This document shows, piece after piece, positions 25,794-35,036 of a stretch of DNA of 64,000 bases (positions are counted from its first letter, which is position 1; every line of letters starts with the position of its first letter). Source of the stretch: Pseudomonas sp. HS6. Lineage in GTDB: Bacteria > Pseudomonadota > Gammaproteobacteria > Pseudomonadales > Pseudomonadaceae. The notes below the pieces were generated by a model. It was given only the letters and a program-made list of their open reading frames with translations, was not told where the DNA came from and made no database searches. The DNA is taken from contig NZ_CP067412.1 of NCBI RefSeq assembly GCF_023375815.1, forward strand, positions 124,001 through 188,000, in the 5' to 3' direction. A program made the position numbers and the translations under genes.

Positions 25794-27029
25794 TTGAATC
25801 ATCTGACGGATTCCCTCAACACCTTCTCCAACTATCGCAAAGTCATCGCTTTGGCAGACCACGATTGGGAAGCCGCCGAAGCTGGAAAAATCGCCGCCCT
25901 CAACGTCGAGGTCAAAGGCTGCAACCACTTGCTCGATCAGCACGGGCGCCAGTTTCATCACTTCTGCACCACGTCCTATCTGGGGCTCGATCACCATCCT
26001 GCCCTGCTTGAAGGTGCCATCGCGGCGCTACGTGAAACCGGCACCCTGCGCGTTGCCAACTCGAAAAACCGCTGCAAGCTGGCATTGCTCGATCAATACG
26101 AAAGCGAACTGTCGCAATTATTTAGCGCGGTGTGTCTGAGCAGTCTGTCCTGCAGCGCTGCGAGCGCCGGCATCCTGCCGCTGCTGGCCAGTGGCGTGTT
26201 CACCCAAAACCGCCCGCCGATGATGGTGTTCGATCGCCTGGCCCACTATTCGATGCATCACCTGAAAGCCAGCTGCGCCGATGAAACCCAAGTGCTGACA
26301 TCGCCCCACAACGACATGGATTTTCTCGAATCGGTTTGCCAGCGCCACACCTGCGTCGCCTACATCGCCGACGGTGCCTACAGCATGGGTGGCGTCGCCA
26401 ATCTGGACGGTCTGCTATATCTGAAAGAACGCTATGGCCTGTTTCTTTATCTGGACGATTCCCACGCGTTGTCGGCGGTCGGCAGCAACGGTGCCGGCCT
26501 TGTGCGGCCTAGAATGCCGGCGCTGGAAGAGGATTGCCTGATCGTGGCTTCGCTGGCCAAGTCGTTCGGGGCCAGCGGCGGTCTGGTGATGCTCGGGAAT
26601 GAGCGGCAGAAGAAATTGATCCAGCGTTACGGCGGTCCGAGCAACTGGTCGCAAAGCCTCAACTGCGCGGCCATCGGCGCGGGAATGGCGTCAATCGAAC
26701 TGCATCGCAGTGCCGAACTGCGGGTCTTGCAGGTTCGGCTCCAGGCCAATATTCGTCTGTTCGACAGTCTGTTGAGCACCGAACAACACGGCAGCCCGAT
26801 GGCCATCCGCCTGATCAACTGCGGCGAAGCCGCTCTGGCTAATCGAATCGCCATTGAACTGGCCGAACATGGCTTTTTCACCAGCGCGGTATTTTTCCCG
26901 GTGGTGGCTCAAGGTAAAGCCGCGATCCGAGTTACCCTGCGTGCCGATATGGAAACCCCATTGATCCACCACTTCTGTGATCTGATCATCGAACTGTTAC
27001 TGACGCACGGCGGCCATCGCGACCGCTGA
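25794..27029 (+). CDS. PLP-dependent alpha-oxoamine synthase family enzyme (AONS/CqsA-like)
   Basis: About 411 residues from TTG 25794, preferred because AAGGAG lies eight bases upstream; ATG 25764 is the alternative. The fold-type I signature of 8-amino-7-oxononanoate synthase relatives is clear: DRLAHYSMHHL (stacking His), YLDDSHALSAVGSNGAGL (Asp and His of the PLP site) and VASLAKSFGASGG (Schiff-base Lys). These enzymes condense an acyl-CoA with an amino acid and release CO2 and an aminoketone. It is not in a biotin cluster; its only partner is an exporter 17 bases downstream. CqsA/LqsA signal synthases have this fold, but the product here is unknown. Confidence 0.75.
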   Translation: MNHLTDSLNTFSNYRKVIALADHDWEAAEAGKIAALNVEVKGCNHLLDQHGRQFHHFCTTSYLGLDHHPALLEGAIAALRETGTLRVANSKNRCKLALLDQYESELSQLFSAVCLSSLSCSAASAGILPLLASGVFTQNRPPMMVFDRLAHYSMHHLKASCADETQVLTSPHNDMDFLESVCQRHTCVAYIADGAYSMGGVANLDGLLYLKERYGLFLYLDDSHALSAVGSNGAGLVRPRMPALEEDCLIVASLAKSFGASGGLVMLGNERQKKLIQRYGGPSNWSQSLNCAAIGAGMASIELHRSAELRVLQVRLQANIRLFDSLLSTEQHGSPMAIRLINCGEAALANRIAIELAEHGFFTSAVFFPVVAQGKAAIRVTLRADMETPLIHHFCDLIIELLLTHGGHRDR

Positions 27030-27046
27030 ACCCTCACGGACGACTC

Positions 27047-28213
27047 ATGAACCCCAGCCTCATCCTGCTCATCACCTGCTCCACCGTGTTCCTCGCCCAA
27101 CTGGGCATGAGCATTTACCTGCCGGCGTTGCCGCAGATCGCCGGGCATTTGCAGGTCGATGCAACGCAGGTGGCCTGGGGCTTGTCGCTGTACCTGATCG
27201 GCATGGCGCTGCCGATGCTGCTCTGGGGCAGTCTGGCGCAGCGCATCGGCCGTAAACCGGTGCTGTTGGCAGCGCTGGGGATTTATGGGCTGGCAAATCT
27301 GGCGTTGCCGCTGGGCTCGACACTGGAGTCATTCCTGCTGATGCGACTGCTTCAGGGGATTGGCGCCAGCGGCATTTCGGTGATGGCGCGGGTGCTGATT
27401 CGTGACAGTTTCCGGGGTGATCTGCTGGCGAAGGCACTGTCGTGGATTTCGATTTCGTTCGTTGTCGCGCTCGGCATCGGGCAATACGCCGGTTCGCTCA
27501 TTCAGGTGACGCTGGGCTGGCAGGCGATCTTTTATCTGCTGGGTGCGGTCAGCCTGTTGATGGCCGCGATTGTCTCGCGCCTGAACTTTCCGGAGCTTGT
27601 CGAGGCTCCCACAACCGCTTCGCCCTGGGCGGTCTACGGAAGGATTCTGACCCATCGGGCGTTTCTACTGCCGGCGCTCGCGGGCGGTCTGGGCTATGGC
27701 GTGATCATCGCATTCAACAGCGCGGCACCGTTGATTCTGCAAGGCCCGTTCAATTGGTCGACCACCGAATACGGGCTGCTGGGCTGGCCGATCAGTGCGG
27801 CGTATTTTCTGGGGGCGCTGGCGGTCAACCGCTTTGTGCTGCGTACCGGTCAACATCGGTTGATGGCGTGGGGTGTGGGATTGGTGCTGGCCGGCAGCGG
27901 GGTGATGCTGGCTGGAAGCCTGCTGGCCAGTTCGATAGCCTGGTTGCTGTGGCTGCCTTACTGCGTCGCCGTGTTCGGCCAGTCGCTGAACTACCCGATC
28001 AGCCTGTCACGGGCCAACGATGGAGCGCCGATTGCCGGCGCCTACGCGATGGCCCTGAGCGGTTTCATCCACCAATTGATGGCTGCGCTGATCGGCGCGG
28101 TGGCCAGCCTGTTCGCCAGTCCGCAAGCGTGGCCGCTGTCGCTGCTGTGTTGCGTACTGGCATTGGGCGCGGTGCTCTGCGTGAAGTTCGCGCCCGGTCG
28201 CCATCGCGCTTAA
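27047..28213 (+). CDS. MFS drug/metabolite exporter, Bcr/CflA-like
   Basis: 388 residues with about 12 membrane helices. The DHA1 marks are seen: [15 protein letters not shown] after the first helix, [17 protein letters not shown] in loop 2-3 and [22 protein letters not shown] in helices 4-5. Bcr/CflA proteins expel drugs or small metabolites by proton antiport. It starts 17 bases after the oxoamine-synthase-like gene, so the pair looks like make-and-export of one small molecule. It converges on the alcohol dehydrogenase gene, with a 4-base overlap (28210-28213). Confidence 0.8.
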   Translation: MNPSLILLITCSTVFLAQLGMSIYLPALPQIAGHLQVDATQVAWGLSLYLIGMALPMLLWGSLAQRIGRKPVLLAALGIYGLANLALPLGSTLESFLLMRLLQGIGASGISVMARVLIRDSFRGDLLAKALSWISISFVVALGIGQYAGSLIQVTLGWQAIFYLLGAVSLLMAAIVSRLNFPELVEAPTTASPWAVYGRILTHRAFLLPALAGGLGYGVIIAFNSAAPLILQGPFNWSTTEYGLLGWPISAAYFLGALAVNRFVLRTGQHRLMAWGVGLVLAGSGVMLAGSLLASSIAWLLWLPYCVAVFGQSLNYPISLSRANDGAPIAGAYAMALSGFIHQLMAALIGAVASLFASPQAWPLSLLCCVLALGAVLCVKFAPGRHRA

Positions 28214-29358
28214 AACGCGCTGCGGAAAATCTCTTCGATCTGCCGTTGATCCGCCGCACGCGGGTTGGTCAAACCGCAGGCGTCTTTCAGTGCGTTGGCG
28301 GCGAGTATCGGGATGTCGGTGCATTTGGCGCCGAGGTCACGCAGGCCACCGGGGATATCGACGTCTTTGGCCAGGCAACGGATCGCGGCAATCGCGGCTT
28401 GCGCACCCTCCTCCGGGCTGAAACCGCGAATGTCGGCACCCATGGCGTGAGCCACATCGGTGAGGCGATCGGCGCAGACCAGCGCGTTGAACGTCTGCAC
28501 ATGGGGCAACAACACCGCGTTGCACACCCCGTGAGGCAAATCGTAGAAACCGCCCAACTGGTGCGCCATCGCGTGCACGTAGCCAAGCGACGCATTGTTG
28601 AACGCCATGCCGGCGAGGAACTGCGCATACGCCATGTTTTCCCGTGCGGCGAGGTCGCTGCCGTCGCGAACCGCCAGGCGCAGGTTGTTGCTGATCAGGG
28701 TCATCGCCTTCAACGCGCAGGCGTCGGTGATCGGGTTGGCGGCGGTGGACACGTAGGCTTCGATGGCGTGGGTCAGCGCGTCCATGCCGGTGGCGGCGGT
28801 CAGGCCTTTCGGCATGGCGACCATCAGCGCCGGGTCGTTGACCGACAGCAGCGGCGTGACGTTACGGTCGACAATGGCCATTTTCACGTGACGGGTTTCG
28901 TCGGTGATGATGCAGAAGCGCGTCATCTCGCTGGCCGTGCCGGCGGTGGTGTTGATGGCGATCAAAGGCAATTGCGGCTTGGCCGATTGATCGACGCCTT
29001 CATAGTCGCGGATCTGTCCGCCGTTGGTCGCACACAGGGCGATGCCCTTGGCGCAGTCGTGGGGCGAGCCGCCGCCGAGTGACACCACGAAATCGCAACG
29101 ACTGTCCTTGAGCAGTTCCAGCCCGGCTTCGACATTGGCGATGCTCGGATTCGGCTTGGCGCCGTCGAAGATCACCGAATCGATGTCCTGCATCGCCAGT
29201 TTCTCGGCGATCATGGTCGCCACACCGGCTTTGGCCAATCCGGCGTCGGTGACAATCAGCGCCTTGCGAAAACCGTAGTTGCGGATCGCATTCATGGCCT
29301 CGTCCAGGCAGCCGCTGCCCATGATGTTTACCGCGGGAATAAAAAAGGTGCTGCTCAT
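28210..29358 (-). CDS. Iron-containing alcohol dehydrogenase (group III, YiaY-like)
   Basis: 382 residues from ATG 29358 with AGGAG upstream. The Rossmann part contains [18 protein letters not shown]. The metal-binding half has the expected Asp and His residues in [11 protein letters not shown] and in [24 protein letters not shown]. Members oxidise alcohols or reduce aldehydes with NAD(P), with Fe2+ at the active site. The closest familiar relative is E. coli YiaY. The physiological substrate is not known. It is divergent from the DUF4917 gene. Confidence 0.85.
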   Translation of the reverse strand: MSSTFFIPAVNIMGSGCLDEAMNAIRNYGFRKALIVTDAGLAKAGVATMIAEKLAMQDIDSVIFDGAKPNPSIANVEAGLELLKDSRCDFVVSLGGGSPHDCAKGIALCATNGGQIRDYEGVDQSAKPQLPLIAINTTAGTASEMTRFCIITDETRHVKMAIVDRNVTPLLSVNDPALMVAMPKGLTAATGMDALTHAIEAYVSTAANPITDACALKAMTLISNNLRLAVRDGSDLAARENMAYAQFLAGMAFNNASLGYVHAMAHQLGGFYDLPHGVCNAVLLPHVQTFNALVCADRLTDVAHAMGADIRGFSPEEGAQAAIAAIRCLAKDVDIPGGLRDLGAKCTDIPILAANALKDACGLTNPRAADQRQIEEIFRSAF

Positions 29359-29512
29359 GGCGCGTCTCCTGACAGGGGCCGAATCGACTCCTGCGATTCG
29401 GCGGATGCATACAGGATCGACCGATCGGTCACGGCGGATGTTGATCTGGCTCAATGCCCGCTCGTGATAAAGTCGCCGCCCATCTGCCCCTTGTTTTGAG
29501 ACGTGCCCTGCA

Positions 29513-30532
29513 ATGACCGATTTTCTGGATGTCGACGCCACACTCGAAGACTGGAACGCGTTGCGCGCCACCACCGACTTCCGTGGTTTGCTGGTGGGCA
29601 ACGGCGCCAGTCGCGCGGTGTGGGACGATTTCGGCTACGACTCGCTGTTCGAAAGCGCCCGCACGGTGGAAGAAAAACCTCTGAGTCCATCGGAACTGAG
29701 CGTGTTCGACGCAATGCAGACGCGCAGTTTCGAACAGGTACTTGGCGCCCTGAAAACCACCAGCCGGGTCAACAAGGCACTGGCCGTCAGTTCGGCCGCG
29801 CCGCGCAATCGCTACTACGCGATCAAGGAAGCGCTGATCAACGCCGTCCACGATTTGCACATTCCGTGGCGACTGGTCGAAGCCTCGACCCTGAGCATTC
29901 TGAACCGTGAACTGGCGAGTTACCGTACGGTGTTCACCACCAATTACGACCTGCTCAACTACTGGGCCCTGCAACACCAGGGCGAAGCCATCGACGACCT
30001 GTTCAACGGTCCCGACGCCAGTTTCGACTTGTGCGAAAGCCACACCGAAAAACCGCGTCTGCTGTACCTGCACGGCGGCCTGCATCTGGTGCGCAATCTG
30101 AACGGCAGCGCCCGCAAAATGACTGCCACCGAGGGCACCCTACTGGGCAGCTTCGCGATCAACAACACGATCAAAACCCTTGATGATGTGCCGTTGTTCG
30201 TCAATGAAGGGCCGAGCGCGGACAAACTCAAGACCATCCGCAGTTCCGATTACCTGTCGTTCTGCTACGACCAGTTACTCGCGCACGGCGACAGCCTGTG
30301 CATCTTCGGCCATGCCTTGGGCGAGCAGGACGATCACATCGTCCGCGCCCTGCGTCTGGCGAAACCGCAGACCGTGGCGATCTCGATCTATCCGCGCAGC
30401 GCGGCGTTCATCCAGCACCAGAAGCGCCACTACGCAAAGGTGTTCGAGGGTACGGGCGCCGAGTTGCGCTTCTTTGATTCGAAGAGCCATGCACTGGGCC
30501 ATCCAAAGCTGTCGGTGCCCGTCGAAGTCTGA
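29513..30532 (+). CDS. DUF4917 family protein with SIR2-like motifs
   Basis: 339 residues. The motifs in order are [22 protein letters not shown] (about 25-46), [12 protein letters not shown] (about 142-153), [10 protein letters not shown] (about 184) and [15 protein letters not shown] (about 263). GNGAS, TTNYD, LHGG and FGHxLGxxDxHI are the landmarks of SIR2-like NAD-binding domains found in many antiphage effectors, here in a single-domain protein. No membrane segment or partner domain is seen. Its role is unknown; NAD+ cleavage or binding is inferred from motifs only. Confidence 0.7.
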   Translation: MTDFLDVDATLEDWNALRATTDFRGLLVGNGASRAVWDDFGYDSLFESARTVEEKPLSPSELSVFDAMQTRSFEQVLGALKTTSRVNKALAVSSAAPRNRYYAIKEALINAVHDLHIPWRLVEASTLSILNRELASYRTVFTTNYDLLNYWALQHQGEAIDDLFNGPDASFDLCESHTEKPRLLYLHGGLHLVRNLNGSARKMTATEGTLLGSFAINNTIKTLDDVPLFVNEGPSADKLKTIRSSDYLSFCYDQLLAHGDSLCIFGHALGEQDDHIVRALRLAKPQTVAISIYPRSAAFIQHQKRHYAKVFEGTGAELRFFDSKSHALGHPKLSVPVEV

Positions 30533-31075
30533 TCACTCCTCGCTGCTGTGCACCACCACCAGCAACTGCGCCTGCACCTCGCCCACTGAGCGGATGCGAT
30601 GGGGTTTCTGCGCATTGAAGTGCAGCGCATCGCCCCGCTCCAGCAGCACCCGTTCGCTCACGAAGTCCACTTCGACCCGGCCTTCGTGGACGAACAGGAA
30701 TTCCTCGCCCAAGTGTTCCTTGAAGGTCTTGTCGGTGAATTCGCTCGGCGGATAAATGATGAACGGCAGCAGACTGCGCTCGCTGACCTGATGGGCCAGC
30801 ACCGCATAACCCGGGCTGTGATCGTTGGCCGCCAGCGACTGGCGCTCGTGGCTACGCACCAGGCTGTAGCTGTCGAGGCTGACGTTGTCTTCGGAGAACA
30901 ATTCCTCGACCTTCACGTTCAGCGCTTTCGCCAGTTTCAGCGCGGCGGCAATCGACGGCGTGTTCAACCCACGCTCGACTTTCGACAGATAACTCTTGGT
31001 CATGCCGGATTTCTCGGCCAGTGCCTCAAGGGTTACGCCAAGTTTTTTTCTCAATAATTTCAAACGGATAGACAT
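30533..31075 (-). CDS. XRE-family regulator with C-terminal cupin domain
   Basis: 180 residues. Helix-turn-helix at the N-terminus (LKLLRKKLGVTLEALAEKSGMTKSYLSKVERG), cupin ligand-sensing domain at the C-terminus (EFLFVHEGRVEVDF, then LERGDALHFNAQKPH). This architecture is typical of local regulators of catabolic genes in Pseudomonas. It is divergent from an aldolase/DapA-family pair, and the 108-base gap holds a perfect palindrome at 31121, so it very likely controls both directions. Confidence 0.85.
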   Translation of the reverse strand: MSIRLKLLRKKLGVTLEALAEKSGMTKSYLSKVERGLNTPSIAAALKLAKALNVKVEELFSEDNVSLDSYSLVRSHERQSLAANDHSPGYAVLAHQVSERSLLPFIIYPPSEFTDKTFKEHLGEEFLFVHEGRVEVDFVSERVLLERGDALHFNAQKPHRIRSVGEVQAQLLVVVHSSEE

Positions 31076-31120
31076 GCGAAGCGATTAATCCAGCAAAGGA
31101 AAGACGATTTGTCCTTGCCA

Positions 31121-31156
31121 ATGACACAAAGTGTCATATAGCCTCTTAAGTGTCAT
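31121..31156. promoter_or_regulatory. Operator-like palindrome plus extra half-site
   Basis: ATGACAC-AAA-GTGTCAT (31121-31137) is a perfect 7-3-7 inverted repeat. A third GTGTCAT half-site lies at 31150-31156, 19 bases on, about two helical turns. The position between the divergent XRE-cupin regulator and the aldolase gene makes it the probable regulator binding site. Confidence 0.65.
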
Positions 31157-31183
31157 CCATGGCAACCACCACAGGACACGGAT

Positions 31184-31966
31184 ATGGCGAAGACATTAGC
31201 ACTACCCAAAGACGAACTGGTCAAGCAAGCGCTGACCCAGATGCAAAAAAGCCTGGCGGATAATACGTGGACGGACCGGCAAAAGCTGGCCCTGACCTGC
31301 CGGATCCTCTTCGAAAGCGGCCACGATTCGGGCCTCGCCGGGCAGATTACCGCCCGTGGTCCGCAGCCGGGCACTTACTACACTCAGCAACTGGGCCTGG
31401 GTTTCGATGAAATCACCGCGAGCAATCTGCTGCTGGTCAACGAAGACCTGGAGGTGCTCGAGGGCCACGGCATGGCCAACCCGGCCAACCGTTTCCACAG
31501 CTGGGTGTACCGCGCCCGGCCGGACGTGAACTGCATCATCCACACCCACCCGACGCACATTGCCGCGCTGTCGATGCTCGAAGTACCGTTGCAGATTTCC
31601 CACATGGACCTGTGTCCGCTGTACGACGATTGCGCGTTCCTTGAAGGCTGGCCGGGTGTGCCGGTGGGCAACGAAGAAGGCGAGTTGATTGCCGGCGCGT
31701 TGGGCGACAAACGGGCGATCCTGCTTTCCCACCACGGTCAGTTGTCCACCGGTACGACCATCGAGGAAGCGTGTGTCATCGCGCAACTGATCGAGCGCGC
31801 CGCCAAACTGCAATTGCTGGCGATGGCCGCCGGGACGATCAAACCGATCATTCCCGAACTGGGTCGCGAGGCGCACGACTGGGTGTCGAAACCCAAACGC
31901 CACGCTGCCGCATTCAACTACTACGCCCGGCAGAACCTGCGCCAACACGCCGATTGCCTGAACTGA
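31184..31966 (+). CDS. Class II aldolase/adducin family protein
   Basis: 260 residues. The zinc-site pattern of the family is present: HTHPTHIAALSML (about 123-135) and a later histidine in LLSHHGQLSTG. FESGHDSGLAGQITAR near residue 45 matches the phosphate- or carboxylate-binding start. Members cleave or epimerise small sugar or keto-acid substrates. It is followed 26 bases downstream by a DapA-family lyase gene and faces an XRE-cupin regulator, which suggests a short carbon-source catabolic operon. The substrate is unknown. Confidence 0.8.
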   Translation: MAKTLALPKDELVKQALTQMQKSLADNTWTDRQKLALTCRILFESGHDSGLAGQITARGPQPGTYYTQQLGLGFDEITASNLLLVNEDLEVLEGHGMANPANRFHSWVYRARPDVNCIIHTHPTHIAALSMLEVPLQISHMDLCPLYDDCAFLEGWPGVPVGNEEGELIAGALGDKRAILLSHHGQLSTGTTIEEACVIAQLIERAAKLQLLAMAAGTIKPIIPELGREAHDWVSKPKRHAAAFNYYARQNLRQHADCLN

Positions 31967-31992
31967 ACACCTCATCCTTGCGGAGCACTCTC

Positions 31993-32874
31993 ATGTCCAA
32001 CATTCACGGCATCATCGGCTACACCATCACCCCGTTCAGCGCCCATGGCGAAGGTCTTGATCTGCCGGCCCTGGGTCGTTCGATCGATCGGCTGATCGAC
32101 GGCGGCGTCCATGCCATCGCGCCGCTGGGCAGCACCGGCGAAGGCGCCTACCTGAGCGATGCGGAGTGGGACCAGGTCGCCGAATTCAGCATCAAGCACG
32201 TGGCCAAACGCGTGCCGACCGTGGTCAGCGTGTCCGACCTGACCACCGCCAAAGCCGTACGCCGTGCACGCTTTGCCGAAGCTCACGGCGCCGATGTGGT
32301 GATGGTGCTGCCGGCGTCTTACTGGAAGCTCACCGAGGCGGAAATCCTCGCCCATTACCGTGCCATCGGCGACAGCATCGGCGTGCCGATCATGCTCTAC
32401 AACAACCCGGCCACCAGCGGCACCGACATGTCGGTGGAGCTGATCCTGCGCATCGTCAACGGCGTGGAAAACGTGACCATGGTCAAGGAGAGCACCGGCG
32501 ACATCCAGCGCATGCACAAGCTGCAACTGCTCGGCGAAGGCCGGGTGCCGTTCTACAACGGCTGCAATCCGCTGGCGCTGGAGGCCTTTGCGGCCGGGGC
32601 CAAGGGCTGGTGCACGGCGGCGCCGAACCTGATTCCGCAACTCAATCTGGATCTGTACGAAGCCACACTGGCGGGGGATCTGGGCAAGGCGCGGGAGCTG
32701 TTCTACCGCCAGTTGCCGCTGCTGGACTTCATTCTCAAGGGCGGCTTGCCGGCGACGATCAAGGCCGGGCTGCGTGACACCGGGCTGGAAGTCGGCGATC
32801 CACGTTTGCCGGTGTTCCCGTTGAGCGAGGCCGGGCGCAATCAGTTGCAGGTCATTCTCAAAACCCTGGGCTGA
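31993..32874 (+). CDS. Dihydrodipicolinate synthase/N-acetylneuraminate lyase family aldolase
   Basis: 293 residues, the family's usual size. The signature segments are GGVHAIAPLGSTGEGAYLS (about 36-54), the tyrosine-bearing IMLYNNPATSG (about 133-143) and the Schiff-base lysine in MVKESTGDI (about 161). These enzymes cleave or form 2-keto acids through a lysine imine. This copy is not with lysine genes but in a regulator-aldolase-lyase set, so it is more likely a catabolic lyase than the biosynthetic DapA. A REPIN repeat follows the stop codon. Confidence 0.8.
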   Translation: MSNIHGIIGYTITPFSAHGEGLDLPALGRSIDRLIDGGVHAIAPLGSTGEGAYLSDAEWDQVAEFSIKHVAKRVPTVVSVSDLTTAKAVRRARFAEAHGADVVMVLPASYWKLTEAEILAHYRAIGDSIGVPIMLYNNPATSGTDMSVELILRIVNGVENVTMVKESTGDIQRMHKLQLLGEGRVPFYNGCNPLALEAFAAGAKGWCTAAPNLIPQLNLDLYEATLAGDLGKARELFYRQLPLLDFILKGGLPATIKAGLRDTGLEVGDPRLPVFPLSEAGRNQLQVILKTLG

Positions 32875-32893
32875 CCTTCAGCCACACAAAAAA

Positions 32894-32989
32894 CCTGTGG
32901 GAGCCGGGCTTGCCCGCGATGAGGCCATAACATTCAACACTGGTGTTGACTGATATATCGCCATCGCGGGCAAGCCCGGCTCCCACAGG
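32894..32989. repeat. REPIN: paired Pseudomonas REP sequences
   Basis: CCTGTGGGAGCCGGGCTTGC at 32894 and its exact reverse complement ending at 32989, extended through CCCGCGATG/CATCGCGGG, enclose about 40 unique bases. This is a canonical Pseudomonas REP doublet. It sits in the 3' region between convergent genes and may stabilise mRNA. Confidence 0.9.
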
Positions 32990-33003
32990 GATATGTATTG
33001 AAT

Positions 33004-33348
33004 TCAGAGGACGGGCAGGGTTTTGTCCTTGATCACTTTGGTCGGCCCGTTGGCCTTCACGGCAGCAATGCCTTTGGCGCACGCCGCGTCCGATGAATAC
33101 GACTCGCTGCTGCCAATGATCTGGTGATTGGCAGCCTTGAGGTTGAAGTACGGATGCCCGTCCTTCGTCGATTTCTTCTCGTAACGCTCGTCCAGCGGAC
33201 TGTTGGCCTGCACCGAGGCGATGCCGTTGTCGGCGGCGCTGCGGGTGGTGTAGAGCTCGCTGGTCAGAATCGTTTCGGCATTCGCCGCTTTCAGCACGAA
33301 CCTGAACTGGCCATTGCTGCTTTTACTGACTTCGTACCATCCGGACAT
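33004..33348 (-). CDS. YegP family protein (two DUF1508 repeats)
   Basis: 114 residues from ATG 33348, with AGGAGA upstream. It contains two copies of the same unit: NGQFRFVLKAANAETILTSE and DGHPYFNLKAANHQIIGSSE, each followed by a Y(T/S)(T/S) turn and a GI(A)xV helix. This tandem makes the YegP fold. The function is not established. It is 22 bases downstream of the DJ-1/PfpI gene and probably co-transcribed with it. Confidence 0.85.
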   Translation of the reverse strand: MSGWYEVSKSSNGQFRFVLKAANAETILTSELYTTRSAADNGIASVQANSPLDERYEKKSTKDGHPYFNLKAANHQIIGSSESYSSDAACAKGIAAVKANGPTKVIKDKTLPVL

Positions 33349-33370
33349 ACTGTTTCTCCTTTTCGAGGTG

Positions 33371-33952
33371 TCACAGGGTGATTTTGGTCCCAAGCAAACC
33401 AAGGAAACCGGCCAGCCATTTCGGATGCGCCGGCCAGGCGGGAGCCGTGGCCAGATTGCCCTGGACATGGCCGTCCGTGACCGGGATGTCGATGTAGGTA
33501 CCGCCGGCCAGCCGCACTTCCGGGGCACAGGCCGGATAGGCGCTGCACTCTCGGCCCTCGAGAATCCCCGCCGCCGCCAGCAGTTGCGCGCCATGGCAGA
33601 CAGCAGCAATCGGCTTGCCGGCCTTGTCGAAGGCTCGCACCAGTTCCAGGACTTTTTCGTTCAGCCGCAGGTATTCCGGCGCGCGACCACCGGGCACCAG
33701 CAACGCGTCGTAATCCTTGGCATCGACCTTGGCGAAATCGAAGTTCAGGGCAAACTGGTGACCGGGTTTCTCGCTGTAGGTCTGGTCGCCTTCGAAGTCA
33801 TGGATCGCGGTGCGCACGGTCTTGCCGGCGGCCTTGTCCGGGCACACGGCGTGCACGGTGTGACCGACCATTTGCAGGGCCTGGAACGGCACCATCACTT
33901 CGTAGTCTTCGACGTAATCGCCGACCAGCATCAGAATCTTTTTCGCGGCCAT
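33371..33952 (-). CDS. DJ-1/PfpI family protein
   Basis: 193 residues from ATG 33952, behind AGAGGAG. The N-terminal strand is [20 protein letters not shown], where the acidic residue of the active site lies. The nucleophile elbow is [14 protein letters not shown], with the family cysteine followed by His. DJ-1/PfpI proteins act as glyoxalases, deglycases, proteases or chaperones. This one is likely protective against carbonyl or oxidative stress, but the activity is inferred. Confidence 0.82.
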   Translation of the reverse strand: MAAKKILMLVGDYVEDYEVMVPFQALQMVGHTVHAVCPDKAAGKTVRTAIHDFEGDQTYSEKPGHQFALNFDFAKVDAKDYDALLVPGGRAPEYLRLNEKVLELVRAFDKAGKPIAAVCHGAQLLAAAGILEGRECSAYPACAPEVRLAGGTYIDIPVTDGHVQGNLATAPAWPAHPKWLAGFLGLLGTKITL

Positions 33953-34121
33953 GGACAGGACTCCTCTGGTGAATGCACAGGAGTATTCAAAGTAGCCCAA
34001 GGACCGCGATGCCGTTCGCAAACTGTATGGATAACTCTGCGCCTAGCTGTAACAGCCCGATTGCCGCGGTTTGTGGCTAGATGAAGACACCTCCCTGTCA
34101 CCTTCGAATCTGGTTTATCTC

Positions 34122-35036
34122 ATGTCTTCGCGCGAAAACACCGGCATGGCCCTCGGCCTGCTCGGCGTGGTGATTTTCAGCCTTACCCTGCCCTTCACCC
34201 GCATCGTGGTGCAGGAACTGCACCCGCTGCTCAACGGCCTCGGCCGCGCGTTGTTCGCGGCAATTCCGGCGGCACTGCTGTTGTTGTGGCGACGGGAAAA
34301 GTGGCCGACCTGGCAGCAGGTCAAAGGCCTGAGTCTGGTGATCGCCGGGGTGATTCTCGGTTTCCCGGTGCTCTCCGCGTGGGCCATGCAGACGTTGCCA
34401 GCGTCCCACGGCGCGCTGGTCAACGGTTTACAGCCGCTGTGCGTGGCGCTGTACGCCGCATGGCTGTCCCATGAACGACCGTCGAAAGCCTTCTGGGCCT
34501 GCGCCGCGCTGGGCAGTGCGCTGGTGCTGGGTTATGCGCTGTACACCGGCGCCGGCAGCATTCAGGCCGGGGATTTGTTGATGTTGGGTGCGATTGCGGT
34601 GGGCGGTCTGGGTTATGCCGAGGGCGGACGCCTGGCCCGGGAGATGGGCGGATGGCAGGTGATCTGCTGGGCGCTGGTGCTGTCGACGCCGTTGTTGATC
34701 GGCCCGGTGTTGTATCTGGCGATCCAGCATCAGGGCGCGGTGTCGACGAAAACCTGGTGGGCCTTCGGCTACGTCGCGCTGTTTTCGCAGTTCCTGGGGT
34801 TCTTCGCCTGGTACGCCGGCCTGGCCATGGGCGGCATTGCCCGGGTCAGTCAGATCCAGTTGTTGCAGATCTTCTTCACCATCGCGTTTTCCGCACTGTT
34901 CTTCGGGGAACACGTGGAGCCGATCACCTGGCTGTTCGCCTGTGGCGTGATCGCGACGGTGATGCTCGGGCGCAAGACCGCGGTGCGCCCGGCTCAACCG
35001 GGCACGTTACCGGCCGGGGTTCAGCTCAAGCCTTGA
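34122..35036 (+). CDS. EamA family (DMT) transporter
   Basis: 304 residues with about ten membrane helices arranged as two EamA halves (about 8-135 and 145-285). Typical segments are GMALGLLGVVIFSLTLPFTR at the start and VSQIQLLQIFFTIAFSALFFGEHV near the end. Such inner-membrane proteins export amino acids, purines or other metabolites. The substrate is unknown. The 3' end overlaps that of the convergent methyltransferase gene by 11 bases (35026-35036), so antisense interference between the two is possible. Confidence 0.8.
   Translation: MSSRENTGMALGLLGVVIFSLTLPFTRIVVQELHPLLNGLGRALFAAIPAALLLLWRREKWPTWQQVKGLSLVIAGVILGFPVLSAWAMQTLPASHGALVNGLQPLCVALYAAWLSHERPSKAFWACAALGSALVLGYALYTGAGSIQAGDLLMLGAIAVGGLGYAEGGRLAREMGGWQVICWALVLSTPLLIGPVLYLAIQHQGAVSTKTWWAFGYVALFSQFLGFFAWYAGLAMGGIARVSQIQLLQIFFTIAFSALFFGEHVEPITWLFACGVIATVMLGRKTAVRPAQPGTLPAGVQLKP

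Noticed and set aside
27442..29082. A 546-codon plus-strand frame bridging the MFS and alcohol dehydrogenase genes
   Set aside because: It overlaps two well-supported genes in other frames and has no motif or start signal.
31993..32874. Calling this gene dapA
   Set aside because: The context (XRE-cupin regulator and class II aldolase) points to catabolism, and members of this family have many activities.
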